A DNA stretch of 64,000 nt from positions 186,001 through 250,000 of the forward strand of contig JAQFVV010006469.1 in assembly GCA_028023455.1 (NCBI GenBank), given 5' to 3'. The position numbers and the translations under genes are program-made. Each line of letters begins with the position of its first letter. Positions within the stretch are counted from its first letter, which is position 1. The stretch comes from Epiperipatus broadwayi. Lineage: Eukaryota > Onychophora > Udeonychophora > Euonychophora > Peripatidae. Under the pieces are notes generated by a model, which was not told where the DNA came from, did no database searches, and worked only from the letters and a program-made list of their open reading frames with translations. Positions 1-11,533 of this stretch are shown here, one piece after another.

Positions 1-850
1 TAAAACCTCATGAAAATTCATGGATAAATTGTTCAATGAAAGGGGTCCTAGTTAAATTCCATTCAATTTATACACCACAGACATATATGAAATTCATATT
101 CAAGTTGATCAATGGAATTTTACCGACCACAACATACATTAATAAAAGATTGGGAATGAGCTTAGAGGAAACTTGTTCATTTTGTAAAAATAAATGTGAA
201 ACATTTCAACACTTACTAGAAGAATGCAGTGCTTTTGGGAAGCTAAGATACAGAGTTTTCCACACCCCAATGATAAATCTTAAAATACTACTGAAGCAAA
301 ATGTAATAAAATTCAAACCTCATAATGCAATGGTGATAATACATGCATTGAAAACTATATGGACAATCTGGTGTTCATTAATCTTTGATAATAAAAAGTT
401 TAATTGGTTAAAGAAACTTGACAATGATTGGTCAACTATTTTGCTAGGTGTTTGAAATACTGGCCAAAGAAGATTATGGAAATGGTATGGGGAGGGACTG
501 CTATGACTGTTTGTGAAATGTGGGAGTAAAAAGGCACACACAAAGAGAAATAAGACAGTAAAAGTATGTAGAGTGGTAAAATAAAGGATCTTTCAAGAGA
601 GAAGAAATGTTCCATGTTTTAAACTAGGAATACGATTTGTAAGGCCTAACTCTAGGATTTAACAAGAAAACGATATTAACATTTCAACAATGAGAGTCTT
701 ATAGATTTGCAATGTAGTGCTTTGGGGGACAGGATTGGTAAATTTGGTGTAAAGGATAAAGTGAATCAAAACTAATTTGTAGATATTTCATGTACATATT
801 TAAATGTTTGTTTAATAAAGTTTATTACTTAAAAACAAAAAAGACAAAAT
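1..850 (+). mobile_element. 3' end of a non-LTR retrotransposon (LINE), cut by window edge
   Basis: The first 455 bases carry the C-terminal coding end of a LINE ORF2 (described separately). About 380 bases of non-coding 3' UTR follow, ending in an AATAAA-like signal near 812 and an A-rich tail at about 830-850. The reading frame is open back to base 3, so the element continues beyond the left edge. No target duplication can be tested because the 5' end is outside the window. Confidence 0.75.
3..455 (+). CDS. LINE ORF2 C-terminus with reverse-transcriptase zinc knuckle (partial)
   Basis: This frame is open from the window edge; an internal Met codon lies at 36. Counting from that Met, residues 47, 50, 59 and 64 form a C-x2-C-x8-H-x4-C knuckle followed by an aromatic/basic helix. 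This is the zinc-binding segment found after the RT domain of many LINE ORF2 proteins, thought to bind nucleic acid during target-primed reverse transcription. The RT and endonuclease domains would lie to the left, outside the window. The frame is undamaged here, so the copy may be fairly young. The LINE clade cannot be set from this piece. Confidence 0.7.
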   Translation, partial: KPHENSWINCSMKGVLVKFHSIYTPQTYMKFIFKLINGILPTTTYINKRLGMSLEETCSFCKNKCETFQHLLEECSAFGKLRYRVFHTPMINLKILLKQNVIKFKPHNAMVIIHALKTIWTIWCSLIFDNKKFNWLKKLDNDWSTILLGV

Positions 851-921
851 ATGAACCACATATAAAATATTTGATATCCATTGTACAACAACAAAAATCT
901 CATTAAATAATATCTATTTAT

Positions 922-2022
922 TACAGTCAAATATCAGCCTTTCATGCTAATTGTGCATACGCTTTGCGAGTGTTAATAATAAATGAATACTTTCTCACCA
1001 ATACAAGATATAGTATTTATGCAGGAATAAAAGGAATCCTCTTATTCCTATGACTCAAACACTTATATATGAGCAAATCTAAAGTACTGGCAAAGAAAGC
1101 GTGATGATGGAACAGTAACTTTAAATTACTATATATAATGTCTGAATGAATGACGTCGGTGAAATTATCTAGAATTTACTAAACGTCATTCCAAATGAAA
1201 CTTAATAATATGTAAATAAGCATTTATTTTATATTTATATTGGTGAGAAAGTATTCATTTATTATTAACACTCACAAAGTGTATGCACAATTAGCATGAA
1301 AGGCTGATATTTGACTGTAATACGATTGTTTACATATGCTATATAAAATAAATGCTTATTCACATATTATTAAGTTTAAGTTGGAATGACGTTTAGTAAA
1401 TTCTAGATAATTTCACCGACGTCATTCATTCAGACATTATATATAGTAATTTAAAGTGACTGTTCCATCGTCGCCAGTATTTCATATTTGCTCATATATA
1501 AGCGTTTGAGTCATAGGAATAAGAGGATTCCTTTTATTTCTGCATAAATACTACGATATCTTGTATTGGTGAGAAAGTATTCATTTATTATTAACACTCA
1601 CAAAGCGAATGCACAATTAGCATGAAAGGCTGATATTTGATTGTAATACAATTGTTTACATATGCTATATAAAATAATGTTTATTTACATATTATTAAGT
1701 TTCAGTTGGAATGACATTTAGTAAATTCTAGATAATTTCACCGATGTCATTCATTCAGACATTATATATAGTAATTTAAAGTGACTGTTCCATCATCATG
1801 CTTTCTTTGCCAGTACTTCAGATTTGCTCATATATAAGCGTTTGAGTCGTAGGAATAAGAGGATTCCTTTTATTCCTGCATAAATACTATATCTTGTATT
1901 GGTGAGAAAGTATTCATTTATTATTAACACTAGCAAAGCGTATGCACAATTAGCATGAAAGGCTGATATCTGACTGTAGTACAATTGTTTACATACGCTA
2001 TATAAAATAAATGCTTATTTAA
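922..2022. repeat. Inverted plus tandem ~330-bp repeat, flanked by a 12-bp target duplication
   Basis: A ~330-bp unit occurs three times. One inverted copy spans about 922-1235. Two and a part direct copies start at 1241, 1567 and 1900, giving periods of 326 and 333. The units contain ATGACGTC, the phrase GCTGATATTTGACTG and an AGGAATAAGAGGATTCC motif. The block is bounded by the direct repeat ATATCTATTTAT at 910-921 and 2023-2034, which suggests that the whole palindromic block inserted as one event. The short minus-strand frame at 1796-1984 is just one unit read through and is not a gene. Confidence 0.7.
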
Positions 2023-2292
2023 ATATCTATTTATGTTGATTTTACTTGTTTATTTTCAAAATTTTGTTTTAATTATGATTAATTTTTTTACTATTACATT
2101 TTATTGAACTTGTACTCTTCTAAATAAACATCGTTCATTTGTAATTAGCTTATTTAGAAATTTTGTTTAATTATTATTGTTATTATTTTGTTTTATAAAC
2201 TTTAAAAAACTGCAATAATTAAGTTGTTTATATTTTGATTTAATAAGTATATAGCACACCAATTAGTCAATAAATATATTTTTTGAAATTTT

Positions 2293-2327
2293 TTTGCCAC
2301 CCACTGGTAAAAAGGTACGCCACCCCT
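2293..2327 (-). mobile_element. Single hAT-like terminal inverted repeat
   Basis: Read on the minus strand, this stretch begins CAGGGGTGGCGTACC and then repeats a GGGTGGC phrase, which resembles the terminal repeats of hAT DNA transposons. No partner end was found to the left within the window, so this is probably a relic of a deleted or truncated element. Confidence 0.3.
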
Positions 2328-3374
2328 GCTTTAGAACAATGTAGTCTTGAATTATTAATTAATTAATTGGTATTGGAAGTTATTACGTATTTTTTATAGT
2401 TAGTGTGTGTAATTTAAAGTACAAACTTTTTTGTAAATATTCTGTTTGTCAATAATAAAAAGTCTCATTAAGATTAAAGAAAAATGAACAGGATCATTTT
2501 GGATGAAATACCTTTTACATTTAATAGTATTGGAAATATAGTGTTCAACAGTAGTGTAGGAACTATGATAACCAGAGCATATCTGTTTGTTAATGTAATA
2601 GGCAAATAATATGGATATAAATGGTTGTAAACTAAAATAGAATTGTCTTGCCTATGAACAAATAAATCTGTTATGTAACCATGAATAAAATTTAATTGCA
2701 TTATACACTCTATTGACCTCATAGTAAAATTCACTCTTCTTAAGAAATTAAAGCAGTTTTTGTCAACTGCAAGATTTATTGGTGCTTCAGAATAATGCTG
2801 AGAATCTGTTTGATGCCAATGTAAATCCACAATCAGAATGGTTAAACATTTAAAACTTAATGGCTGATATCAGACAATTTCTATTTGATAAAAGAAGATC
2901 AATATCATTGACAAGTTGGTATTCATAGTATCAGTTAAAAATGTGATGCTCAAGAAATTTTTGGACAGAATATGAGAATGGTTTTCTTTGAAATTGTGTA
3001 CTACATCCATTATAATTAATATAATGCTGTACTTTGAGCAGAATAGAAATGTAAATGAATTTTTGGAAAATCTTGTATATGAGGAATATTCGTCACACTA
3101 TATCATTGTTTGTAAATAAGGACTAATGATGTTGTTGATAATGATTATAATAATAATAACACTAATCATATGAATAGCTGATATAGGAAGTTATATCACA
3201 TTAAAATACTTCTAATAGCAAGTTGAACACAATAAGTTCTTTCAATTGACGTAACTGAACTGTTATGCTCAACACATCACTAATGGTACTGAAACATCAT
3301 ATGAACTCCTGAGATATTTATATTGTCATTATTATTTCAAAAAATTGATGTCTAATTAAATCATTTTATAGATC
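2328..3374. other. Unannotated A+T-rich stretch
   Basis: No gene, tRNA or repeat boundary was recognised here. The minus-strand frame at 2474-2830 (118 codons) has no recognisable motif and is probably chance. Confidence 0.4.
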
Positions 3375-3905
3375 ATATTTATTTTGTATCTGCAGTTTTT
3401 TAAAATCCTTTTATTTAATATATAATCTTTATGTGTTTGTAAAAACTTTTATTCAAGTTAGAATAAAATTTTGAAATTGAGGTTTAATATATTTATTTAC
3501 AATAGAATTTATTGAAATTTGGTATATAAGATGTCAATCACAGGCAATGCAATATGTCACTAAAGTATTTGAAGTAGCTTATTTAGTTCCTTAAATATAG
3601 AGCATTGGGTGGATGAAATTTGAAATATTTTGATATGGAATTTAAAATAACTTGTTAAAAATGTAAAGTTTCCAATAATGCTCACAAGAGGGCAGTTTAT
3701 ATATAATTTCTTAGGTAGTTTGTTTCAATTAAATGCTTTTATTGAAGTTAAAATAAAATTTTAAAATCGAGGTTTAATATATTAATATTCAATATAATTT
3801 GTTTAAATTGAATAAGTTTTTTATAAATCACTGGCAATGCAATATGACCCTAAAATATTTAGATAGCTTACTTAGTTTCTTAAATATGAGCAGTGTGTGA
3901 ATGAA
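3375..3905 (+). repeat. Imperfect tandem duplication, ~283-bp period
   Basis: The sequence around 3455-3615 (AAAATTTTGAAATTGAGG, then GGCAATGCAATATG and CTTAAATAT) recurs in diverged form at about 3740-3905 in the same order and orientation. This is an old local duplication with no coding content seen. Confidence 0.5.
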
Positions 3906-4754
3906 CAAACTATATTGTAAACAAGATTGATTTAATATTTATGATTTTACTTTCAATCTTAAAAGTATTTTAGCTTTATTTTTGAAATTAAAACAAATAT
4001 TTGATTACAATCTGAATACTAAAAACTAAATAATAATAATAATAATAATAGCATGTTGATTACAGATAAATCTATTCAGTATTCTATTTAACAAATTTTT
4101 AGAATGCCATTATGTTCAATATGATTAAACAAACTAAAATTCAGTGATAAATAAATTCCAAGAAGTATTAAATACACTTTTATATTATAAATATTATCTC
4201 AAAGACATTCAAATTTTAGAAGAGTAATACTGATTGCATATGATTGAAGATATAATACAATTGAGAACTGTAATTAGACAAGGTGTTGGAAATTTTTAGA
4301 AATTTTTTTGCTGATGTAGAAGTTAAAAGATAACATGGAAAATAGAATAAAAGAGCTAGCATTAGACAAGACTTGGAAATCTTTTTAAAATAAAATTTTG
4401 TTTTAAAAGAAATTAAGACACCATGCAAAATATCTAATAAACATAATAATAAACCAGCACATTCTATATGCAGGTGTATTTGTGCTTTATTGATTGGTTT
4501 GGAAATTAATTTGTAAAATCATCTCAAATCTTATTTGTAATGTATTATTATTATTAATATTATTATTTTGTCTTTCTATTTTCTAGAGTTAAAATAACTT
4601 GATGATAATGATTACATGGGCTCCAAGATATTGATGGAAATTTACTTTTACATTCATTTTTTATATTTTCTGTCGTTTTTTTGCTACTTGAGTGCTTTCA
4701 ATATGTGATTAGACTGATATTCAACAATTATCCATATTTACATAAGTGATTTTA
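3906..4754. other. Unannotated A+T-rich stretch with AAT microsatellites
   Basis: Short AAT/TTA runs lie near 4030 and 4548. Nothing else was recognised. Confidence 0.4.
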
Positions 4755-4885
4755 ATATATATTAAGGCTATAACTTTAAGACTATGCACCCATCTTTTAA
4801 ATAAATCTTGTGTTAAAGATTTGCAGAGGTCCCAACTGTCATTTTTTCAGGTGCATAGTCTTAAGGTTATAGCCTTAATATATAT
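4755..4885. mobile_element. MITE with ~36-bp terminal inverted repeats
   Basis: The arms at 4755-4790 and 4850-4885 are near-perfect reverse complements (inner part GGCTATAACTTTAAGACT and its complement) around a 59-bp centre. The flanks are TA-rich, so a TA target duplication, as in Tc1/mariner MITEs, is possible but cannot be proven. There is no coding capacity. A fragment like its right end (TAGCCTTAATATATATAAC) also occurs near 45808. Confidence 0.65.
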
Positions 4886-7300
4886 AACTTTATGTAACGA
4901 GTATGCGCATTACAAATATAATTATTATAAATAATTTTAGAGTTTTTTTTTTCTAATGTCCAATGTTTAATTTTATCTGGATATAAATTATTTATGTTGT
5001 TAAAGCTAATAAGTAGAATTGTTTATGTAGTTGCTGCAAAGTTCATCAAATTATGTTAAACAAATCTTGTATTTTATTGCATATATTCAATTACATATGA
5101 TCCTATCTAGGTAAATGCTAAGATAGATGAGAGGAATCTGAAATAAAAGTTCCTGGATTTTTTTTGTCTAGAACTATTACATTATCCTAAATAGATATAT
5201 GATCATTACTTATATATTGTTTTCATTTGTTGTTAATAAAGTTTTAAAAATATGCTTTCCTGAATCATATGGGCAAGGTCAAGGTCATTTGAAACGATCT
5301 TATGTGTCTTTATATGCTTCGGGAATATGTGACAGGGTATGCGTATATATATATAAAATTAAAAACGTATTAATATCTATCTGAGATTTAAGTTTATATC
5401 TGGGCTAAGGTTAATCTTTACTTTAGTAAATGATAGTAATAATCATTAATGTATTTATCTGAAGTAGTTTGGTGTTAAAGTTTTGAATGCAGAAAGTTTG
5501 CTACTTGTAGATCAAAATATAATTTTTTTTTATATAGCTATTACCCCCCCCCCCCCCAATCTAAATAAATATTAAATCCTGGCTTATAGAATGCAGATAA
5601 TGTTAATATGCATGCAGGTCAGCATTTTTCTTTGAAGTTTTGTTTTTAACTTAGTAATTTTTTTGGAAAAGATGTCTTACATAAATTCAATCAATTTTCA
5701 AAGTATACTCTACAGATATAAATGTTTTATTTGTTTCTTAATAGCTGCTTCAGTAAACGTTTTTGTAAAAATGAAAATATAATTTTATTTTAAAGAAGTT
5801 ACGATTTTTTTTTTTTTTTTTTTTGCAAATGTAAACTTTAAAATACATTTATTAAAGCTGCAAAAATAAACGTAATTTTAATATAAAGGAATTATAGTTT
5901 TTGTGTTTTCTGCTTTTAAATTTAAAACTACTCTTTTTTTTTTTTTGGTAATTTAAAAAATAACATTTATAATCAAAGTGTATAAACGAAAACTTACATT
6001 TTTTCTCCATTAAAACGGAATCTTCATCAATAATTTAAACAAACACCTGATGCTAGTTGATTCAATTTAAATTTTTAGATGGTTGATCCACTTTACTTAC
6101 TTAAAATAATAATAAATTTTTTTTTTCTTTAATTCATTCACTTTAATATTGAATTTGTTACTTTTAATGTAAAGAGATTTTGAGTAAAAAAGGAGAAAGA
6201 AACGCATTTTAAATTGAGAGAAGAGATAGTCGGATAATTGCTTTTCTTCATTTTTTAAATATTACTCCCACCGTTTTTTATGATTTCCTTAATCTAATAG
6301 GTTTGTATAAAAAAGTAAAACGGCAACAAATAGCTTGCTTCAAGGCAGAAATTCCCCAGCATCTTTCAACAAAGAAACAGCGAATGAAGAGACACTAGTC
6401 AATTATCGATGGGTGAACATTTATGCCTTATTCTCTACACAAGAATGTTTGAATCCTTGTTTACCAAACAGGTGACTGAGTTGATTATAGTTGCACAGCG
6501 AAATAAGGGAGATTTTAAGTTTGGATTGTCAGCCCCAAATTTTATATTATTTAAATAATAAGCAATCACGAAAATGCTGGTAACATTTAATAATTTAATC
6601 AATTTTCAATATTTATAGCCTATTATTACATTGATTTACTAACACTACACTGCTTGCACTCACATCTTTGACATGACTCACTTTGGATAAATACATGAAT
6701 AATTATTACTAATCCTTCATTCACTTAGAGATTTATCAAAAAGTTTTCGATGTTCAAATCTATAATATAGCTTTTATATCATTAGAAAAATGATTATGTT
6801 AATTTTTATAGGCTTACCTGCATAAATCCCACCCCACCCCCATGTTATATATGGTTAGTGTTCTTTCTCTGTCTGGTTTAGCAAAGTAATAGAGCTAAAG
6901 GTTTCAAGATTAATTCTCAGCCAAGTAACATTAAAAAATTGACTTCAGACTAACTGAAAAAAAAAACCCCGTGAATTGCTCAATGTTCAAACATCACATG
7001 TCCTACTGATAAAATTAACTTATATCATGTTAGCCAGTTCATGTTTAGAGTGGAGGTAGATTTTTTTTAGCTGGTTCATTATCAATTAAGCAAGCCATTT
7101 CATTATCAGCTGACCAATTGTATAAAAGATATTTCAGCTGTAAGTAAAAAAGTAAAGATAAATACATTCACGTCTAAGTTTTGGTTTTTTAACCAATTAT
7201 TATTAACTTTTATGCATAAATAGTTGATAAAGCACTTTTGTTTCTTCTAGAAGATGATATTAATCACACACTTTCCTCATGACAATTTACAAAAGGACAA
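4886..7300. other. Unannotated low-complexity stretch
   Basis: Contains a poly-C run near 5546-5558 and poly-T runs near 5805-5825, 5934-5946 and 6117-6126. A slightly less A+T-rich pocket at about 6330-6540 has a short open frame but no motif I recognise. No gene is supported. Confidence 0.4.
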
Positions 7301-7462
7301 GAAATATAATGTGAATTGATTTTAATCTTTAAGATTCTCAACCCAAGCAGAGACATTTCACACAATACTCTCAGCTGAGAAGAAATATCATAGTGTGAAT
7401 TAATTTCAGTCTTTAGATTCTCAATCCAAGCTGAATCATTTTCATGAAATATTTTCAAATTA
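7301..7462. repeat. Tandem pair, ~82-bp period
   Basis: The phrase GAAATAT…TGTGAATT…TCTTTA(A)GATTCTCAA(C/T)CCAAGC occurs twice, about 82 bases apart. It is imperfect and therefore old. Confidence 0.5.
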
Positions 7463-7540
7463 TACATTATTGGCATAAAAATGACATCTCATAGTCAGAT
7501 CTCCCAACAAATGAATTTTTTTATTATAAACACTATATTA

Positions 7541-8363
7541 TATAGGGTATATAAGCACAGACTATCATATGACCCACCACTCTCCATGTATCTAATAACA
7601 CTGATACACTTAAACACATATATGCTGAAAAGATAAATAATCACCAATATACATATTTCATGCTAAAACAACAATCATCAGTTGGTCCAGATTATCATCT
7701 CCACACATATATACTGTAAGTGCTCAGATATATATTAAGATAGACAATCCTCATACTTTAATGGACAGGCTTCAAGCTACTCCACCCTCCAACTCTTCAA
7801 CCATCCATCCAATTGAAAATCTGATGATGGAATGATCAAAGGCCACCCTGAGGCTGAGATTCTTGTCACATCCATGTTGTCCTAAGGTCAATCTGAACCC
7901 CACATGTACAGGACATGATCCATTTTAATACATATGCAAGGATGGGCAGACATCTCTACAATGTAATAACTGAAAACAGGCTTATTATGTACCTGTGTTT
8001 ATATATATAGGGTATATGAGCACAGATTATCACACAACCCACCACTCTCCATTCTATCTAATAACTCAGATACACTTAAACACATATAGCTGAAAAGATA
8101 AATAATCACCAATATGTGTATTTCATGCTAAACCAGCAATCATTAGTTGGTCCAGATTATCATCTCCACACATATATACTATAAGTGCTCAGATATATAT
8201 TAAAATAGACAATCCTCATACTTTAATGGACAGGCTTCAATCTACTCCACACTCCAACTCTTCAACCATCCATCCAATTGAAAATCTGATGATGGAATGC
8301 TTAAAGGCCACCCTGAGGCCAAGATTCTTGTCACACCCATGTTGACCTAAGTTCAATCTGAAC
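7541..8363 (+). mobile_element. Left half of a palindromic repeat element (two direct ~465-bp monomers)
   Basis: The first monomer runs from 7544 (AGGGTATATAAGCACAGAC) to about 8009. The second begins at 8010 and stops at 8363 after the phrase AATCTGAAC. Each carries a CCACCACTCTCCA block, a CCATCCATCCAATTGAAAATC block and a quasi-palindrome AACAGGCTTATTAT-ACCTGTG at the unit boundary. Left of the block, 7528-7540 reads AAACACTATATTA, which recurs with one mismatch right of the whole cluster at 9283-9295. There is no coding capacity. Confidence 0.7.
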
Positions 8364-9282
8364 TGTACATGTGGGGTTCAGATTGAACTTAGGTCAACAT
8401 GGGTGTGACAAGAATCTCGGCCTCAGAGTTGCCTTTGAGCAAGATTTTCAATTGGATGGATGGTTGAAGAATTGGAGTGTGGAGTAGATTGAAGCCTGTC
8501 CATTAAAGTATGAGGATTGTCTATCTTAATATATATCTGAGCACTTATAGTATATATGTGTGGGGATGATAATTTGGACCAACTGATGATTGCTGGTTTA
8601 GCATGAAATATGGATATTGGTGATTATTTATCTTTTCAACATATATGTGTTTAAGTGTATCAGTGTTATTAGATAGAGTGGAGAGTGGTGGGTTGTGTGA
8701 TAGTCTGTGCTCATATACTCTATATATTACATATATATAGACACAGGTATATAATAAGCCTGTGTTTCAGTTATTAGATTCTACTAGTCTGCCCATCCTT
8801 GCATATGTATTAAAATGGATTATGTCCTGTACATGTGGGGTTCAGGTTGACCTTAGGTCAACATGGGTGTGATAAGAATCTTGGCCTCAGGGTGTCCTTT
8901 GAGCATTCCATCATCAGATTTTCAATTGGATGGATGGTTGAGTTGGAGTGTGGAGTAGATTGAAGCCTGTCCATTAAAGTATGAGGATTGTCTATCTTAA
9001 TATATATCTGAGCACTTATAGTATATATGTGTCTTAATATATATCTGAGCACTTATACTATATATGAGTGGAGATGATAATCTGGATTAACTGATGATTA
9101 CTGGTTTAGTATGATATACATATATTGGTGATTATTTATCTTTCAGCATATATGTGTTTAAGTGTATCAGTGTTATTAGATAGAGTGGAGAGTGGTGGCT
9201 CATGTGATAGTCATGCTCATATACCCTATATATTACATATATGTATATAGACACAGGTATATAATAAGCCTGTGTTTCAGTT
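8364..9282 (-). mobile_element. Right half of the palindromic element (two inverted monomers and tail)
   Basis: From 8364 the monomer runs in the opposite orientation. 8376-8745 is a near-exact reverse complement of 8010-8363, and a second inverted unit occupies about 8746-9235. A tail of about 50 bases follows, ending AATAAGCCTGTGTTTCAGTT at 9282, and then the 13-bp duplication. The arms next to the centre could extrude a cruciform or, if transcribed, fold into a hairpin of about 350 bp. Inside the last unit a ~45-bp piece (TATATATCTGAGCACTTATA) is doubled near 8998-9060. Confidence 0.7.
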
Positions 9283-9419
9283 AAACACTAGATTAGTAAA
9301 AGATTTTAAATTCATGAACTGTGTAATAAAATGCACCATTTCAGCAGTTACAATTTAATATAATCATGTAATACTATATAGAAATAAACAGAATACTGGG
9401 TGCAAATTAATTTATGATA

Positions 9420-9960
9420 ACAGCAAGGAAAGTAGTTTACTGTTAAGGCTTAAACTGGATCATTAGCAATAAGGGAATATACACATAAATGAAAAAATAT
9501 GGGTGAGTTAGTTTGCAAGTTATGTAAGGAAGGCATAGAAAATATTAGGCATCTGTTAATCGGATGTAAATGCTTACAAGCAGAAAGAGTACAAATAATA
9601 TTGTGGGGAAAAATTTAAGTGATTATACAGAAAGTGGGTTCTTGACTTTAATGCTGGTTTTGGGAAAAGATAAGGGAAATTTAGATATAAAGGCCATAGA
9701 ATGGACAAAGATAATGTTTGGGAAAATGGGATGGAGCAATATAGAGAAGAATATAGGAAAACAGGATAGGAATAGAAAGGTAAGGTAAGGTGGCTAACAG
9801 GATTCTCTGGGCATAATGGCTGAGGGATTCCTGAATCTGAGAAAAAAGAAGCCACAATTCATCACAACACTTCAAGTATAGTTAGTAAAAAGTACATAGA
9901 AGTAAAAATTCTGAAAAAGATGTAATTTATTTTTGTTCAGACTCCGTAATTATTAATCAA
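9420..9960 (+). pseudogene. Broken LINE 3' end with RT zinc knuckle
   Basis: Translation around 9511-9600 gives a C-x2-C-x8-H-x4-C knuckle: Cys codons at 9514, 9523 and 9565, His codon at 9550. The spacing matches the LINE end at the left edge of the window. Just upstream, in another frame, is an S-L-L-L-R-L-(K)-L-D-H phrase typical of the segment before this knuckle. Downstream the frame stops near 9618 and coding-like sequence continues in a shifted frame to about 9788. Frameshifts and stops show a dead copy; the 5' part is missing. Confidence 0.6.
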
Positions 9961-11418
9961 ATAAAAAACCAGAAATGATGGTGCAGAGCTGCGATCTATA
10001 GACTTTGAGTTCCAGAACTATTCTTCTCCTGCATCAAATCATATAGGGCAACTTTAATAATACTTATAGGTAGTATTGAAATATGATATTGGATCTAACA
10101 AACACTTTTATTAAATCAAAGTAGGAAAAGACAAGCAATCCATCAGTCCTAGCAGAATGATTTGGTGATTGCAGTTGAAAGAAAATAGTAAAAAGATGGG
10201 GAGAGATTAGTTTGTGTATAAAAGTCATTTAATAGAGAGAAAATATGATTATATATCCTATATGTGGATACTTCTGAACTCATCTAAAAAGAAGACATTT
10301 TACATCCTCTAAAGAATACTAGGATGTAAACCACTGCTTAGAGAAATATTCTATACAAAGTAAATCAAAATGGAAAGCAAATATTAATTTTCAATCATTT
10401 AAATTTGAATTGCATTACTATATGTCTTAAAACATTTTTATTTCACTATTGAGCACAACAATTTTATATTTGAAAATATATCTTTGTAAATTTACATCAG
10501 GAGACATAAAAACAAGTTAATGATGAGCCATATGTTATCTATGAATGTTTGAACCTTCAGTCAACAGTTCTGAATATCTGGTTTTTCTTTTACAAACATT
10601 CCAGGAATGGATAATTAGTTATAATTAATTTCAAACTTTTAGACAGATATTCATTTACTAACCAATATCAAATTAATGGATGAATTGACTCCCTAAAAAA
10701 TTTGTAAACATACTTCATTAAAATCCTTAATTAAATTGAAAAATTTAAAACTATATTCACATTTGTAAAACAAGATGTGAGTATGATAGGCATTAATTGC
10801 TACAAACATAAGGTTCACCTATGTTTATTATATAATGAGAATCTTTTAATGATAAGAGATTGTGGCTACTACTGACTGTGGTTTTGTTTAAAAACAACCA
10901 ATAAGATGGAAGTTCATTATCAGTCTCAATTCTAAAGATTTTGTTTTATAATTTAATGGCTAACTAATTATATTAATTTTAGAGTTATTTGCTAAGTTAT
11001 AGATGGTGTATATCCCAGTTTATATAATTATTTTTATATGCATTCTTATAATTAAATTTTACCATATCGTGAAGTATTTTAAACCATGATATACAGCAAA
11101 TTACAATGTTCAACCTTGTTTCCAGATTCACAAGTTATAGTATCACGTGCACCTGTAGTTGTATCTTACCTTTTTTTTATGTCTGTAATGACTGCTGCAA
11201 CATTTGCAAGGGTATTTATTTTTACAGTCAGTGCATTTATATGAACAATTTAATTTGCTTGACACTTTATCTTTCAGGTGAGAATAGCAGTTTAATGACC
11301 AGGCATATTTATCTGAAGACTGGCTATTTGAATAAAATTTAAGCGTTTTTGGAAAATTTTTAGACATGAGAAAAAATATTCAAACTGTATTTTGACTTGT
11401 TATAACATTGCAGTATAG
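9961..11418. other. Unannotated A+T-rich stretch
   Basis: No supported feature. Overlapping plus and minus frames at 11106-11367 have no recognisable motif. Confidence 0.4.
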
Positions 11419-11430
11419 AAAAATAAAGTA

Positions 11431-11521
11431 GTCAAGCATTGGTGGTCCATCGGTTAGGGTAGCTGCCTTCTAAGCAGCTGGCCCGGGTTCGCTTCCCGGT
11501 CAACACTTTGACATATAAAAT
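11431..11521 (+). mobile_element. tRNA-derived SINE or retroposed tRNA-like element
   Basis: A cloverleaf can be drawn. An anticodon arm GCTGC-CTTCTAA-GCAGC (apparent anticodon TCT, Arg-like) lies at about 11462-11479, and a T arm CCGGG-TTCGCTT-CCCGG with a B-box-like GGTTCGCTTCC lies at 11486-11496. A degenerate A box is at 11443-11453. The acceptor stem is imperfect but is extended outward by GTCAA/TTGAC. An A-rich tail follows. A 12-bp duplication with one mismatch (AAAAATAAAGTA at 11419-11430, AAAATTAAAGTA at 11522-11533) flanks it. A second family member lies at 38158-38258. Too degenerate to be a working tRNA gene. Confidence 0.65.
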
Positions 11522-11533
11522 AAAATTAAAGTA

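Noticed and set aside
2474-2830. 118-codon minus-strand frame
   Set aside because: Low-complexity composition and no motif; chance open frame.
5546-5558. Poly-C run as a regulatory or G-quadruplex site
   Set aside because: A single homopolymer; it could also be a sequencing or assembly length artefact.
7810-7850. CTGATGA phrase in the 465-bp monomer as a second hammerhead
   Set aside because: No GAAA box or cleavage triplet at a fitting distance, and no helix II.
9998-10050. Similarity of a CACCAAATCATAT-type phrase to 16738-16752 as a repeat family
   Set aside because: Only a short phrase is shared, too little in A+T-rich DNA.
11431-11521. Functional tRNA-Arg(TCT) gene
   Set aside because: Degenerate A box, imperfect acceptor stem, A-rich tail and target duplication point to a retroposed element.
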